The translations under genes and the position numbers were made by a program. Below are positions 45,115-58,977 of a DNA stretch of 64,000 nt, one piece after another (position 1 is the first letter of the stretch; every line of letters starts with the position of its first letter). This DNA is from Erpobdella octoculata. Its lineage: Eukaryota > Annelida > Clitellata > Hirudinida > Erpobdellidae. Below the pieces are notes generated by a model that made no database searches, was not told the DNA's origin, and worked only from the letters and a program-made list of their open reading frames with translations. Location of the stretch: assembly GCA_963978895.1 (NCBI GenBank), contig OZ022238.1, positions 34,964,270 through 35,028,269 on the forward strand, given 5' to 3'.

Positions 45115-47460
45115 ATACATTTTTTTCAAATTCTTATTAAACAACTATTCGTTACCAAGCAATTTAAAATAATTTTATCTTAAACATATCAATAAAAACA
45201 TTTTTCCGCTTCTCTTTTTATTCTATTGTTTTTTTTAACCAGCCAAACCATATTTCCAGCCCAGCCCATACAAGTAGTGAAACAAATCAAAGTAGCATCG
45301 ATTTTGTGGCTTTGTGACTAAGAGGTTAAGATTAATACAAAATCCAAACAGCTTTACCAATTTCAAAGAAACTTGGCATAGATGTAGATTTGAAAGAAGA
45401 AAAAAAGATTGGGAAGTTTTCAATCTTTTTTTATTTAAAAAAAATTTTTATGACCAAAAACTTCCCAGGCTAAAAATGACTATGTACGAGCATCAAAGGT
45501 TATTGCGTAAAAATATTGAAATTTATTTTACGCAACAATGTTTTAAAAAGGTTTCAAGCAACTTTTAACAAATCTATTTATTTTACGCGCTATGGGCAAA
45601 CAGAAGTGAAGAGGGAGTAGAAGAAAGAAAACGAGAGTGAAAGCAGTTGAGCGAGCGGTAACGAGAAAGGAAAAGGAACCAGGAGCAGGAAAGCGAGCTA
45701 GATAGAGAAAGAAAACGGTAAAAGAAGAAAAATAGGAAAAGAAAGAGAAAGAGAGAAAATGCGAGAGTTAGAGAAGAAACAAAAGAGAAACAACGATAGA
45801 TTTTATCTGAATTGTACAGTTGGATTTTTTATGTAAAGTATATATTTAATTTTACGAAAGCAATAAAGGGGCTACCCGGTGTTGCCCGAGGTTTTTCCAT
45901 CGTTTTTCTCCCTTGTTACCATTTCCGCTTGCTCTCCAAATCTAGCTGGCTTCAATTGCCATCCCCACTTGCTCTCCCGCTCACTCTTCCACTCCCGGTC
46001 ATTTTCCCGCTCCGCTCACTCTATCGTTGCTGCTTCTACTTGCTCTTCCGTTTCCGTTTCCGCTCATTCTCACGCTCCCATTTTCCTCTCTATTTTTTGG
46101 TAAAAGCTGCTTGAAACTTTTAAATTTTGATACGTAAACTTAATTTGAGTTTTGATATGTAAACTAAATTTGAATTTTGTTAAGTAATAACCTTTGATGT
46201 TTGTACATAGGGACTTTGGCCTAAGAGGTTTTTCACTACTGCTTTTAGCCACTGGAAAAGTTTGGCTCATGAAAAGTTCCTCCTTGTTTTTATGTCTCCG
46301 ATTTTGTGCACCTCTTCCATAGAAACATTAGTCCCCGGGGTTTCGACCCTTTTTAACTACAAAATTTGTGTATACGGGAAAGTATTGCCAAGTTTTTCAG
46401 TGGAAATGTTTGTCTTTAATTTTTATCTGGAAAGATTTGACCCAACTTTTTGCAGCAAAAAAAAATGATCCGTTGGAGAAAAGCATTCTTCCACCTTTTA
46501 AATTTTTAAATTTTGCATATGAAAGTTTATTTTGTAAATTTTTACTCACAGGAAAATTTGCCTTAACCCCATTCTTTTTTTCTTCAAAAAAATTAACCCA
46601 GATTTTTTGCCTCATTTTTAATCAACAAGTGTTTTTACAGTTGCTTATAGGCTAATTGCTACCACGTTTTTTCTTCTTTTTTAAAATTGAAACTGGTTTT
46701 AAAAATTTTTTTACCATGAATGGGTAGAACGGGACGAATCTTTTTCAAATATTCATAGTGAGCTTTTCTAGAAACGATAAATTAGCAAAAAAAACTTCGA
46801 GAAAAGAAAGTTCAAGTGAAATTTTTAATGGTGAAAACTGTAAAGAGATTGTAATGGTCTAAAAATGAAAGTGAAAAAAGCCAGAAAAAATTCCAGTGAA
46901 AAAAACGGGGTGCACAAGGTCCAGGGTAAAAAAACGGGGGCAAAAAAACGAGGATAAAAAGCCGGGTGCAAAAAGCGCGAGAGCAAACTTCTAGGAGGGA
47001 AAAACTGGAGCGAAGTTTCTCAGGGGGCAAACATTCCGAGACGAAAAAACGGAGGCAATTGACGGAGGCACAAAGATGGGGGCGAACTTTCTGCATCCCA
47101 CTTTGTTGTACTTTGATAGACTTGTTAACATGTAGAAATGTTAATACCCATGTTTTCAACCCTTCTTATTTATTGTATTGCAAAAATACGTCTCCAGATA
47201 CTTTAGAACCGATGATGGCTTTTTAGTTGTAGTTTTAGATAGTAGATGCTAAGATAAACCAAAACCAAACGAAGGAGGGTTGTCACTAATAACAAAAAGT
47301 TATCTTTTTAACTAAAAAAGCTTCTGTAATGTTTTTTTGATAACAGGATGAAGCTCATCAATGTCTTAACCATGTTTTTGACGGGAAGGGTTCAAGTCAA
47401 ACTCGAACAATTCTGCTGCCTCAAATATCCTATTGCTAAATGAATGAGATGTATTATGTA
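45115..47460. repeat. Intergenic with dispersed purine/pyrimidine-rich repeats
   Basis: 45600-45760 is a purine-rich gcgagcgg/gaaaagg array and 45890-46100 its pyrimidine-rich counterpart (cttgctctcccgctcac), related to 8255-8415. 46880-47080 is a degenerate array of ggggcaaaaaaacg units. The frames at 45812-46114 are low-complexity (FRFRSFSRS-type) and not genes. Confidence 0.5.
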
Positions 47461-47467
47461 GATGTAT

Positions 47468-47545
47468 TTTTACACACTTTTATTTAACTTGACATCTCTG
47501 TCTGTCTGTTGTCAAATTTTGCAATCGATTCTAAACTAACATTGT
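47468..47545. mobile_element. Fragment of the acacttttacttaac MITE
   Basis: tacacacttttatttaacttg, (GTCT)n, tcaaattttgcaatcgatt: matches the left part of the copies at 25728 and 57688. The right end is missing. Confidence 0.7.
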
Positions 47546-47599
47546 ATCATTATTGGTAATGAATACGAGGTAACTTGAGAGGAAATACTTGATAAAAAT

Positions 47600-48230
<631 letters not shown>

Positions 48231-49980
48231 TTTTTGTATCTCTTTTTAGTTAATGAAAGTTTTCACACTTTTATTTTTAGCTTTCTTCATAATAAAATTT
48301 ATGACAAATCTTTAAAAAATACAATGCAATACTTGAAAAAATTGTGTTTTTTAATTTTTTCAAGTATATCTTTGTTTCTCGACGCAAAATTTTAAATTTG
48401 GAATCTTTATTCCACGTTTCAACTTAATTGAATGACGAGAAATTTGGTAATTTTTACTTGAAAGATTTGTATAACAAAAAAAAGAAAAGAAAGCAAGATG
48501 CACTGTGAAATTTACATAAAAGATTTAAAAATACATTTAAATTTTTTTTAATATGTTTCTAGAGGGCTTGTGCCCCTCGGGCCTTTTCTCTAGATCTGCC
48601 ACTGAGAGTGTTCCTGCTCTTTCTGCTGGGGTTTTAACAAGTGGGTGCCTATTAGGGCTGTAGAATCATATTAATCTTGGAGTCAATTGATTGGTGATTG
48701 ATTGATTGGTGTAAAGTCACAGTAATCATTATCATACTTTTACTTTAATTCATACTGCTAGCACTTGTTCAGACAGGTGGAAGTTAAGTCAGATAATGAT
48801 AAAAATAATACCTTTAATAAAAATTTACTTTCAAAGATATCAAAAAATACTTACCACATTTATCCTATCCTACAATCGCAACAAAAGGGAAAAAAATAAC
48901 ACGTCTGATGGCATTCCAAAGACATCTTTTATTCAAGTTTTACTTTGTTTTCTAATTTTTATTTCAATAAGAAGTATAATTCAATACTGAGAGTGAACAG
49001 AAATGACCGTTCTTGTGGCATGGCGTGGATTTTATAACCGATCTAATTCTCTGAAATAATAAATAAAATTATGGCCATTTATTTGTCAATCTAATGAAGC
49101 TGAAAGGCTATTTAGGGGTTATTACGTTGATTTGCGACGGCCTCAAATTCCTGTGTTTTTCACGGTTAAATTGGCCGTTACAGTAGTGTTATATGTTCGC
49201 ATGTGTGCGTTTGTCTGCAAAGCGTCATTCCTACACTGCAGTTAACTGAAATTACTTTCGGCCGTGGAGTGGAGCGGTAGTAATTTTGTCTCATTGGAAA
49301 AAATGTTTCGATTTATTTTGTTATTTCTAGCGATAAATTGAAATTATTTAACTGGGTTTCAAATTAAATTCTACACGAATAATTGTTGCCTTTTGTTATT
49401 TGTCCGATAACTTTACAAGGTTTTATTTTATATCAGCATTAAATATGCACGTAGTACGTATATAGCTACATATTAAACTGGTATACTTGCTGCTCTATTT
49501 GTCACACGTCAAAGTGATGATAATTAAGTATTTTTTCGGATGATTTGTTGTTGATTGTATTCTCGACAGCTTAGTGTTATGACTACCAGCATGGAAAAAA
49601 CTACATCTTTTGAGAAACTAAATAGTGCGGTGCAGCTATGAATTCGATAAAAAACTGTTTTTCATCTATCTATCAATCAATCTCTTCGAACGTCCGTTTG
49701 ATAAATCGGTTTGGCATTTTGGTCAGTCTATCCATTCATCCATCTATTTATCTGTCCGTCCGTCCATCTTTTCATCCTTCTATCATTCATCATTCTATCC
49801 ACCCGTCCATCTATATAAACATAAATTTTATTATGAAGAAAGCTAAAAATAAAAGTGTGAAGACTTTCATTAACCAAAAAGAGATAAAAAAAAGCTCTAG
49901 GTGGTCGAAAAGTGGGTGAATTTTTTTTCTAAGATTTGATCACCACAGACAAACAGAGAGAAAGTGAAGTTAAGCAAAAC
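48231..49980. other. Intergenic, no gene seen
   Basis: 48560-48605 ends tctagatctgccactga, resembling a hAT terminus. 49660-49810 is a degenerate (CATC/TATC)n tract. Frames across it are chance ORFs. Confidence 0.4.
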
Positions 49981-49983
49981 GCT

Positions 49984-50329
<346 letters not shown>

Positions 50330-50330
50330 T

Positions 50331-50348
50331 TGGTGTCAGAATTGGGAT
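50331..50348 (+). promoter_or_regulatory. Primer-binding site, tRNA-Leu type
   Basis: TGGTGTCAGAATTGGGAT lies one base after the LTR and starts with TGG, the complement of the tRNA CCA end. It differs at about two positions from the complement of animal tRNA-Leu 3' ends as I recall them. Confidence 0.7.
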
Positions 50349-50354
50349 ACAAGA

Positions 50355-50759
50355 ATGGTTTTGAAATCATTGGATGAGCTTTGGGCGAGTGAAATGAAAG
50401 ACGAGCTGGAGAAACGTGGCCTGAGCGATACAGGTAAAAAGGACGAACTTATGGAACGCCTCTTAGCCGCGTTAGTGAATGAGGGCTATGGGCCTGACGA
50501 CGACGAATATCTATTCGACATTGACGAGGAAGCTGTGGTCAAGCGAAGGAAATTAAAAAACAAATTGCTGGAGGAAGAAAGACAACGAGCGAAAGAAAAC
50601 ATGGCAGCACAGAAGAAGACAGGAGAAGGAATGATTCTTGGCCACGGAAACAAAGTGGCAGCAGCCGGTACAACTGTTGAGAGTTTGGTCGCAGGGTTGG
50701 CTGAGGCAGTGGTGGACACGGTTCTGGACCAGCGGGCTGCTGGTGATGTGGGTTGCTGA
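50355..50759 (+). CDS. SAP-domain protein of the LTR element, first part (up to TGA)
   Basis: 134 codons. The start ATG lies 7 bases after the primer site. Residues about 8-42 (LWASEMKDELEKRGLSDTGK then KDELMERLLAAL) form a SAP motif, a helix-turn-helix-like DNA-binding module also seen in gag-like or accessory proteins of some retroelements. A highly charged stretch (KRRKLKNKLLEEERQRAKEN) follows, then a Gly/Ala-rich segment. It ends at TGA 50757-50759, but the same frame continues open. Function is inferred: nucleic-acid binding in an element particle or targeting to chromatin. Confidence 0.75.
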   Translation: MVLKSLDELWASEMKDELEKRGLSDTGKKDELMERLLAALVNEGYGPDDDEYLFDIDEEAVVKRRKLKNKLLEEERQRAKENMAAQKKTGEGMILGHGNKVAAAGTTVESLVAGLAEAVVDTVLDQRAAGDVGC

Positions 50760-51924
50760 GGCGAAACCCAATTTGAACTGGAGTCCACCAGCTGTGTCTC
50801 AGAGCATGTGACGGATGACGGCCGTACAGACTGCACAAGTCAGGTGGGTCATGATGATGAGCCTGTCAAAGACGGTCATGATAAGGAACCTTGCAAAGAT
50901 GCTCAAGATGAACCATGCAAAGATGGTGACAGTGATACAGTCGGTTTGGACGTCAAAAACCAAACTAAAGAAGATGAGAAGAATGTTGAAAACGAAATGC
51001 AAAACGATGAGGATGAAAGTGACGATGATGATTATAATAATGGCAATAACAACTATGGCTTTCACCCATACAGCGACGGTTCTGAAACGGAAGCCTCCAT
51101 AACAGACGACGGCACCGAATATTCAGGGTCAGATTTTAGTGAAGAATCTGACTCGGATGAAGCAACCGAGGATTTAGAAACGGACGAAACTCCAATGGAA
51201 AAATACGTCAAAGTTAACTTGACAAGAAAAGAAGGCACTGATTTGAGAGACGATGGCGATAATTTGAAGAAAGATCCGCTGGACGATACGAAAGTTGACA
51301 CCGACGAAAGAGCCGAGTTGGAATGTGAAAAGAAAACGTTCGATTGTAACTTGGAAGAAAACAAACATGACGGCGATGAACTTCTCCAAAACAACAATAG
51401 CAATGCAGCAAGCAAAAACTCTGGAAAAAATGAGACAAGAACAGAGAACGGTACCGCGGGTTTTAAATCAGATGAATCCACAGAAGATTCTAGATCAGAT
51501 AGACTAAGAGTCATTGTAAAATCAAATAACAGTTTGATGAAGGGATTTATTGGATTTATGGAACGATGTGTTTTCGAAAAACCTTTTGAAGAGTTTCTTG
51601 AGAAAGATCTAAAGGATGTGAAGGAAGAAGAAAAAGCAGACAGTTCCGATAAACCGTGCAAAGATGTTCAGGACGAGGCATGCAAAAAAGGCTGTGATGA
51701 ACCGTGCAAAAATGGCGACGATGAGCCGAAAAAAGACTCTGTTGATGAGCCAAAGAAGGACTGGAAGAAACTGTGTCAAACGGTCAAGAGACTTGACCAT
51801 GTTGTTTGCGAATTGCGGTCAAAGCCACGAGTAAAGATCAAGGTATTTTGTGTTCGTGGCCGAGTCGCATTTCTTAAAAGCGATATGCTGTTCGGGACGA
51901 ACAGAATTAAGAAGGGGGTAATAA

Positions 51925-51929
<5 letters not shown>
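50760..51929 (+). CDS. Acidic continuation of the SAP-domain frame after an in-frame TGA
   Basis: Same frame as 50355-50759, open from 50760 to a stop at 51927-51929 inside the right LTR. There is no ATG near its start (the first in-frame Met is well inside), which argues that it is made by readthrough or that the TGA is a mutation. It is very rich in Asp/Glu/Lys, with repeated D-E-P-C-K-D units at two places (about 50885-50935 and 51645-51765), a long acidic middle, a helical patch [19 protein letters not shown], and a basic C-terminus ([20 protein letters not shown]). No catalytic motif is seen and no family is recognised. Confidence 0.6.
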
Positions 51930-52390
<461 letters not shown>

Positions 52391-54340
52391 ATACTTGTTT
52401 TTGTTTTTTTAATTGAATCATGTATTGTCATCCAATATAAAGCTATGCTGAAAGTTTCAGCTTCCTATAGCTAGTCAAAAAATTAGTTAAATTTCACTTG
52501 CAAGATTTGTGTAGAGAAAAAAACACACCCACAAACAGAGATTGCAAGTTGAATAAAAGTTTGTAAAAAAGGAAACACCTATAAGGTCATCTAGGATTTT
52601 TTTCTGGGATGTTTAGCGCTTAGAAAAAAAATAAAATTTTCTATCCTCCCTCCTCCCGGTCTCAAAAAAAGTTGACTTGCATATTGGTTTTGCTCTCTTC
52701 GGGACATGAAGAAGTTTTAACAACTTAAATAAAGAGTGGTGAATTGGCCCCAGGTGCATGGCTGAACCCACGCTCCACTACTGACTAAAAATAAAGGTTA
52801 AAAATACTATTCAGAGCTGCTAAATACACTTTCATAAAATCACGATTTTTTATGAACTTTTAGACCAGCCTCCATGCCCACCACCAAAACATGGAAGTTC
52901 AGTCTAACTTGAATATGCAAACGAGAAACACGTTTTATTTACTTTTTCAAATCTTATTTGTTTTATCAACGGTCATTGCCTACTACCACAAGCCTCTTTT
53001 AAAGTCTAAGAAGAATCCATTCATCTCTCATCGAGGCAGTTGTGTTCTTGCGAGACAAATCAACAGCTCTATCAAAGTGATGGGCACCCGCCCCAACTGC
53101 TTTTCCAGCTCAAAATTTAGCAGCTTCGCTGACTATAGAACGCACTCTGCCTCTCAATTTCTTTTAGGGTAAGACAATCTACAAACGCCGGTGAAGTTTT
53201 AACTTATCCTAAGTAGTTATATAGTAAAGTAGACTCAACAGTCAGTTACATCAACTACTTCTTTGTTAGCAGGGACGAAAATGTGATAGTCTTCCAAAAA
53301 AGTGATTCTTCAGAAATATTTTTTTTCGGAAAAGCACATACGACTACCTTCCCCCGCTCCTGGCGTAACTTCACCCCCTCCAACATGAATTCATGGATCC
53401 GCCACTTTGTTCGCACATACCTTTTAACAATTAAGACTTAACTTGGTTAATTTTAACAATTAAGACTTAACTTGGTTAAAATGCTTTCATAATCATCACT
53501 CATCAAGTAAATAAATTGTTAATTTAATTTTTATTAAAAATAATTATTTATTGAATTCTGAAAACACTTTAAAAGATATGCACGCAAAATAGTAAATAAT
53601 TAATGAAATATATCTGGAAAGATCATAATTCTCACTCATCAATAAACATGGGCATATAAAATGAATATCTTGAAAGAATAAAATGCTGACAGCGAAGTTA
53701 ATTTTAATGATAATTAATTAAAATTGGTCAAAAGAAAAGTCATCCTCATCCATTAAAGGCAAAAAAATAGAATGTTATACAACAAAAACAAATCATCACA
53801 GCTTTATCTAATATACAAACAGTCAAAAACAGTTATTTGATTATCAAGTGTTATTGTGTTGTATGTTGAAAAATAAACATATTAAGTTATTAAATATAAA
53901 AAATAATGCTATTAATTGCAATATGGATAGAAATGATTTTTCAAGTTTTCAGCCCCAGCCGAGCAAGAGCGACTTGTTTGAGTCGTTGAAGGACTTCATT
54001 AAAAGTGTCCAATTCTGTGAAAAAAACCATTCGGCAGTTAATTATTTATTAGTGCACATGCTGTCTTAAGATACAAATATTTAAACAAACCATCTGTCTT
54101 TACAAGTCCTAGAGTGATATATCGCAAATATGACATCAGATCACACACGGCAATTATCTAAAAATGTATTAAATCCAATTTTAATCAACATTTATCATCC
54201 ATGCTTCAATCACTTGTAGTTATATATGGCGCATCAAAATGGGCTTGGGAAATGTTTTTAAACTGAAAATTATAAAGCAGGTAGCTTTTAAAAAAGTCAT
54301 TGATTGCTATTTTCATATAGTTTCTTCATTTTTCACATCC
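52391..54340. other. Intergenic, no certain gene
   Basis: 52735-52775 and 54920-54955 share gtggtgaattggccc(c/t)..gtgcatggct, an unnamed repeat. 53428-53481 has a 27-bp direct duplication (aacaattaagacttaacttg). 53380-53396 ends ggatccgccactttg, hAT-like. The frame at 53848-54069 contains MDRNDFSSFQPQPSKSDLFE and might be a small exon, but shows no domain or splice support. Confidence 0.35.
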
Positions 54341-54354
54341 AGCTAATCATATGA

Positions 54355-54485
54355 CGGTGGTGGCAAAGCGGTAAATCATTCGCCTGTCGGCTTAAAGGTT
54401 CGAATCTCACCGGCATCACCATCGTAGCTCCCGTGCAAGGAGTTTACACGCTTTGCTTAGGTTGAGTGTTTCACGGGGTTAACTG
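54355..54485 (+). repeat. tRNA-derived SINE, plus-strand copy
   Basis: A box tggcaaagcggtaaatcatt (54361-54380), B box ggttcgaatctc (54398-54409), then caccggcatcaccatcg and a gcaaggag tail, all matching the minus-strand copy at 29748-29893. The cloverleaf is not intact. Confidence 0.75.
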
Positions 54486-57400
54486 ATTTCTTTCACTAGC
54501 CTAAAAAAATATGATGAAAGCAGTGAGCAAAAATGACGACGACAAAGAATTAATAAGACATTCTCCAAAACTACAACTGTGAAAAATTATTTAAACATTT
54601 TTTAATACTTTAAATAGAATAAGTTTTTTACTTATTTAAATTGGGCATTAAAGTTATAATTTTCTGGTGTACAAGACTACAAACTTTAATAAACAAAATT
54701 TTAATTTTCTGGAAAATTTACAATGACTAGCAAAAACAACATAGTATTTTGTAAATATTGAATGTATTAAAAACTTCAAAAATGAAATTAATATTTCATT
54801 TTTAATTTTGAATAAATAAAATATCCTCAATTTTGTCTTTAAAAATGAGTGAACAGACATTCATATCATATATTTAATAAGTAGTCATCTTGCCTCATAT
54901 GAGTATGTTGCATTAATTAAATAGTGGTGAATTGGCCCTGGGTGCATGGCTGGTGAATTAAAAATTTAAAGACCAAGCATACAAACCTTATGCATACCTA
55001 CTTATTGCTACTGGCACCAGCCAATTTTTGCCTATTGAAACAGGTCTTTAGTTTTAAAATTTTAAACAGTTAAAGCAATTTCTATAACAAAATTACCCTA
55101 TTCCGAGCAAACTTGGAGACAGCAAACACATCAGGTGATCCTTCAAATTTGATGACATACTCGCAGACCATTTCTTTCTGCAACAAACTGCATTGCCTAA
55201 ACCAAGAAATCAAGTAAGTTTAAGATTGTGTTAACTAGAGAAATAAAAGTATATAAACATATAATGTTTATAAAAATGAACAAAATGTAAAGCATGACAA
55301 AATCTTATTTATTCATTCAAGAGGTGCACCAATTAATGGCCAATAATCTGTATCTTACTTTTTACAACTGGTATTAATAGTGCTATAGAAATAGCACTAA
55401 TCAGCAGATCCAATTAGTGCTATTTAAAATTTTGCAAAACAAGCTGCTCGAGATTACGCTGAATGGACCCATCAATTTTTATTGCAAATTAGTCAGTAAT
55501 AGATGTAATAGCTGTTTCTGGTCTCTTATATAATAATTTAGCCTTGATTTTGTTGTATTATATAGAATTATACAATCATAGGTTGGTTGTTTTGAACCCC
55601 CCCATACATTTTTCTAGAATTTTTAATAATGCATGAAACTCTGCTTGATTTAGTGTAAATTTAAAAAAATATTATTGTGAGTGAACAGACATTATATTAT
55701 GTATTATGTTTGTTTACCATCAAAAGAAAAATTTGTAGTTAAACCCTCACCCCCTTCAAAAAAAATATTGTAGTGCCTGAAGGGAATAAGCTGGTTTAAC
55801 AGATGATAAAATCACGGAAAGATCTATGTAAAATTTTCTTTGTTAATTAGCCATTTTATATGTTCTAGTATATCACTTGAGGAACTTTTTTTGGGAAAGC
55901 TTCCACTTGGTAGAAATTAAAAAAAAATACTTTAATAAAATTTGTTTTAATTTAATAGTTTTAAAATATCAAGAAATTGAATCGAAAATGCACTTGAAAA
56001 AAAGTGTTGGGTTCATGTTTCTAGGTTACGACTGGAGTTATTAACAATAGCTTCAACCTATTTCTGACGTCATCACTGATACAGAAAGGAACATAAAATT
56101 AATATCTGCTGCTCCAGAGGCACTGAAGTTTATTTGTAGTAAAATAGAGCAGGTATTTAGAAAATCGGGTAATTAATTTAGTGAAAAGGATAAATATTCA
56201 ATCCGCGTTGAAAATGTACACTACCTTATTATGAACTGAACTTGTGAAACCTGCTGTGAAAAAGTGTGCATGGTTTGCAAAACCAATAAAATATTATAAA
56301 TAAACTTATATTTTATGCAAAGTTGATCAAAAATAATGAAAGATATTATTTTGCAGCCATAGGCATATTTTAAAGACATACTCAAACTCAATTTACTTCC
56401 CAATCAAAATTTTTCATACTGAGAAATTTTCTGAAAAGTTTCCAGAAATTTTACATCACTAACATCACTACTATCACTTTCATGAAAAATATTCATGGTT
56501 TTTCATATACATATTTGGCAAAAAACTGTTTTTAGAAGGTTTTTTCAGATACGAAATTATGTAGTTCAACTCTTTTGTATATGAATATATATATATTCCA
56601 CATCAATAATTGACTATATTTTGGATGAAATGGCAGATATATTATCAGACTAAAATACCTTATTTGTCTAATTAATACACAATATTTTTTTTACATTAAA
56701 AAATGAGATAATTTGGAATTTAAAATAAAATTATTCTGCAATTTGATATGAAATTTGATCGAAATGTATAAAAAAACTTTTTAGTTTAATAAAGTTTAAT
56801 AAGTATAAAATAATTAAAGCTGAAAAAATCCAACCCTCTAAAAAAATTTCCAAACCCTAAAAAAAAATTGTTCAACCCCCGTCCTTGAAAAAATCCTGGG
56901 TGTGCCACTGACCGCCATCAATAATAATGTTACTTGAAATTGTTGAAATAAAATTGCCAAAGTACCACAACATGAGATGTCACAGCTATACATAATATAA
57001 ATCTCTCTTCCATTAATAACTCAGCCAATTACTAAAAAATCCAAAAAAAACTTATATTCAAATTCCCAGCCATGCTCACAGAAAAACAGAGACTAGGCAA
57101 TAATGAGCATGGAGTATGTGTGAATTGTTGGTGGCACAATCACTCCAGGTATGCATGGACCACTTTGAATTTATTACAAACTTGACCACCCAGCCACTGA
57201 GCCACTGTTTAGTAACAGTGAGCTTAACTCTGTGAGATGAACACACAAGAAACAACTAGGAAGAGTTTTATAAAATGTGATTGATGTTTGATTCACACAT
57301 TATATGTGTTTTTTGGGGAGACAGAAAGAGAGTTTGGAAAGCTGTTTGCAGAGATGGGATGAATAACCCTATGATAAAAGTTTTTTTATACATTTCAATC

Positions 57401-57687
57401 AAATTTCATTTCAAATTGCAGAACAATTTTAATGTAAATTCCAGCGCTTTCAAGGACCGCATCTCTTAGGAGTCGCGAGTCCTCCAGCCTCTGTCAGTAT
57501 AGAGGAGCCTGATGTAGCTCCTCTTCATCAAAAATATAACTTTCAGACTTATTAATTTTTTATTGCTATATTCTATAGACATTTTATATTTTTGGTTCTG
57601 ATAATACACAAATTCAAATTCAATTCAAAATGGTGGAATAGAAAACAATTCTGTCCCCGTGTCAATGTCTGGCATAGGATGTTGCAT
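54486..57687. other. AT-rich, possibly intronic DNA
   Basis: Contains one exon-like segment (55097-55196, separate entry) and a small hairpin, aaatagcactaat..attagtgctattt, at 55388-55424. The C-rich end at 56875-56910 (gggtgtgccactga) resembles a hAT terminus. 57470-57535 is less AT-rich and partly self-complementary but is unassigned. It may include downstream introns of the Rabin8-like gene. Confidence 0.35.
55097..55196 (-). CDS. Candidate internal exon, unrecognised
   Basis: The minus strand has tttag before 55196 and AGG|gtaatt after 55097. The 100-bp span is open in one frame (1 + 33 codons), giving QCSLLQKEMVCEYVIKFEGS then PDVFAVSKFARNR, which reads like real protein. No family is recognised. 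It could belong to the minus-strand Rabin8-like gene's neighbour or to a different gene. Confidence 0.35.
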
Positions 57688-57973
57688 TTTTTACACACTT
57701 TTACTTAACTTGACTTCTCTGTCTGTCTGTCTGTCTGTCATCAAATTTTGCAATCGATTTAAACTAACTTCCCGATTACTTCAAAATTTAAACATAACTC
57801 CGAACTAATTAATAATGCATTCTATCAAATTTTTATTGTCTATTTATTTATTTATTGTCTATGCTAATATGCTCGTTGTTTATGTAACACACACACGCAC
57901 GCACGCACGCACAGTTAAATGATGACTTTAATAGTGTAAAAATATAAAAGTGTGTTTTTAAAAAAGTTTGTTT
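57688..57973. mobile_element. MITE with imperfect terminal inverted repeats, copy 2
   Basis: ttttacacacttttacttaa ... ataaaagtgtgtttttaaaa. Same interior as 25728-26045 (gcaatcgattt, aactccgaactaatt, aatgcattctatcaaatttt) with a (CACG)n insertion at 57885-57912. Confidence 0.78.
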
Positions 57974-58079
57974 TTGCTTCACTTGTTTGTATTTTAGTGA
58001 GTATAATTTAATTCTAGTTCAACCTATGAATGCCAGCCAAAACATAGTCCATTTCACACAATAAACTTCAGTAAAAACA

Positions 58080-58698
58080 ACCCACCCCACTAAGGCATGT
58101 TTATTTAGCGGTTCAATGGACAGGTTATTCAAGAAAATGGCATCCTTGACTCTACAACCAAGCTGTTTTTCAAAATGTTTAAGTTCTGTTAATATCTGTT
58201 TATGAATGGTACTGTTAATATTGATAAGTGGTGTCATGAATATTCATCAATAATTCAATAGTTTAAAGGCCCCATAACATACATTCATTCAACCTACTTC
58301 AAAATTTAGAAATTTAAGACAAGGGCATATATCGACTTCCATTAAGTCTTTAATAAATTCAAGATCTTCGTTCAGTTGTGGATTTTCCCTCCAGCATTTG
58401 AAAAGATCAAATCTGTAGCTGTCGACAATCTGGAAATAACCGTAAGCAAAAAAATTGACAGATGAAGATAAATAAAAAAAATAACATTCTTCACCTCTGA
58501 ATCAGGTGCTTTTGAAGAATCCCCAAATTCAGCAACTTTAACAAAATTGTGATGACTTGTAGATCTTTTATGCCCTTTGATGAAATTTGTCATACTGTTG
58601 ATTTTGTTAGGTGGTGGAGTTATTGAGAAATTGCTGCAGTTGGTAGTTGATATTATAATTTTCTTCAGTGCAATAACTTCCGCTTGCAAAATTTCAAT
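58080..58698 (-). CDS. RAB3IP: Rabin8/RAB3IP-like Rab guanine-nucleotide exchange factor, three internal exons
   Basis: Sec2-family Rab GEFs activate Rab8/Rab3 in exocytosis and ciliogenesis. Exons on the minus strand: 58698-58495 (phase 0, 68 codons), 58429-58298 (44 codons), 58162 to about 58080. The first starts at the end of the Sec2 coiled coil (IEILQAEVIALKKIII) and has a Ser/His-rich linker with GHKRSTSHHN, as in Rabin8. The second has FDLFKCWRENPQLNEDLEFI then DICPCLKFLNFE. The third has RVKDAIFLNNLSIEPL, parallel to LVRxAVEDNTLTIEPV of the vertebrate protein as I recall it, with equal spacing from the CPCL motif. The N-terminal coiled-coil exons (expected above 58700) and the C-terminal exons were not found. 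A TA array and a Penelope-like element lie upstream. Confidence 0.7.
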
Positions 58699-58708
58699 CT
58701 GTATGTCA

Positions 58709-58793
<85 letters not shown>

Positions 58794-58811
58794 GTATATA
58801 TATATACATTA
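58709..58811. repeat. (TA)n microsatellite
   Basis: About 90 bp of TA plus a gtatata variant, between the Rabin8-like exon acceptor (10 bp away) and the Penelope-like element. Confidence 0.95.
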
Positions 58812-58830
58812 CTTTTAGTTTACTACTTCG

Positions 58831-58872
58831 GGCTCTGAAGATGGAAAAGGATTTCCGAAACTGCAGTAAGCC
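58831..58872 (+). ncRNA. Hammerhead ribozyme motif, intact core (left repeat)
   Basis: GGCU, core CUGAAGA, stem II GGAAA/UUUCC with an AGGA loop, core GAAA, very short stem III (ACU..AGU), cleavage triplet GUA (58866-58868), then AGCC pairing with GGCU as stem I. All invariant core positions are present. Such short stem III forms are thought to act as dimers. Confidence 0.8.
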
Positions 58873-58977
58873 AAATAAAACATCTGAAACAAGTCTCACG
58901 TCTTTCAATTACCGCAAAATCGAGGGCACCATAAAAAAATTGATAAACGCCAAGTGGGCCATAGTTTTTAACGGAGT

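Noticed and set aside
45812..46114. 100-codon Arg/Ser/Phe-rich ORF
   Set aside because: Low-complexity translation of the pyrimidine-rich cttgctctcccgctc array.
50486..51800. Several minus-strand ORFs across the SAP element
   Set aside because: Antisense shadows of the long plus-strand frame, caused by its biased codons.
54361..54423. tRNA gene
   Set aside because: A and B boxes are present, but no complete cloverleaf; two other copies share a non-tRNA tail, so it is a SINE.
57465..57540. Structured RNA or microRNA precursor
   Set aside because: Only partial self-complementarity (ctcctc/gaggag); no convincing single stem could be drawn.
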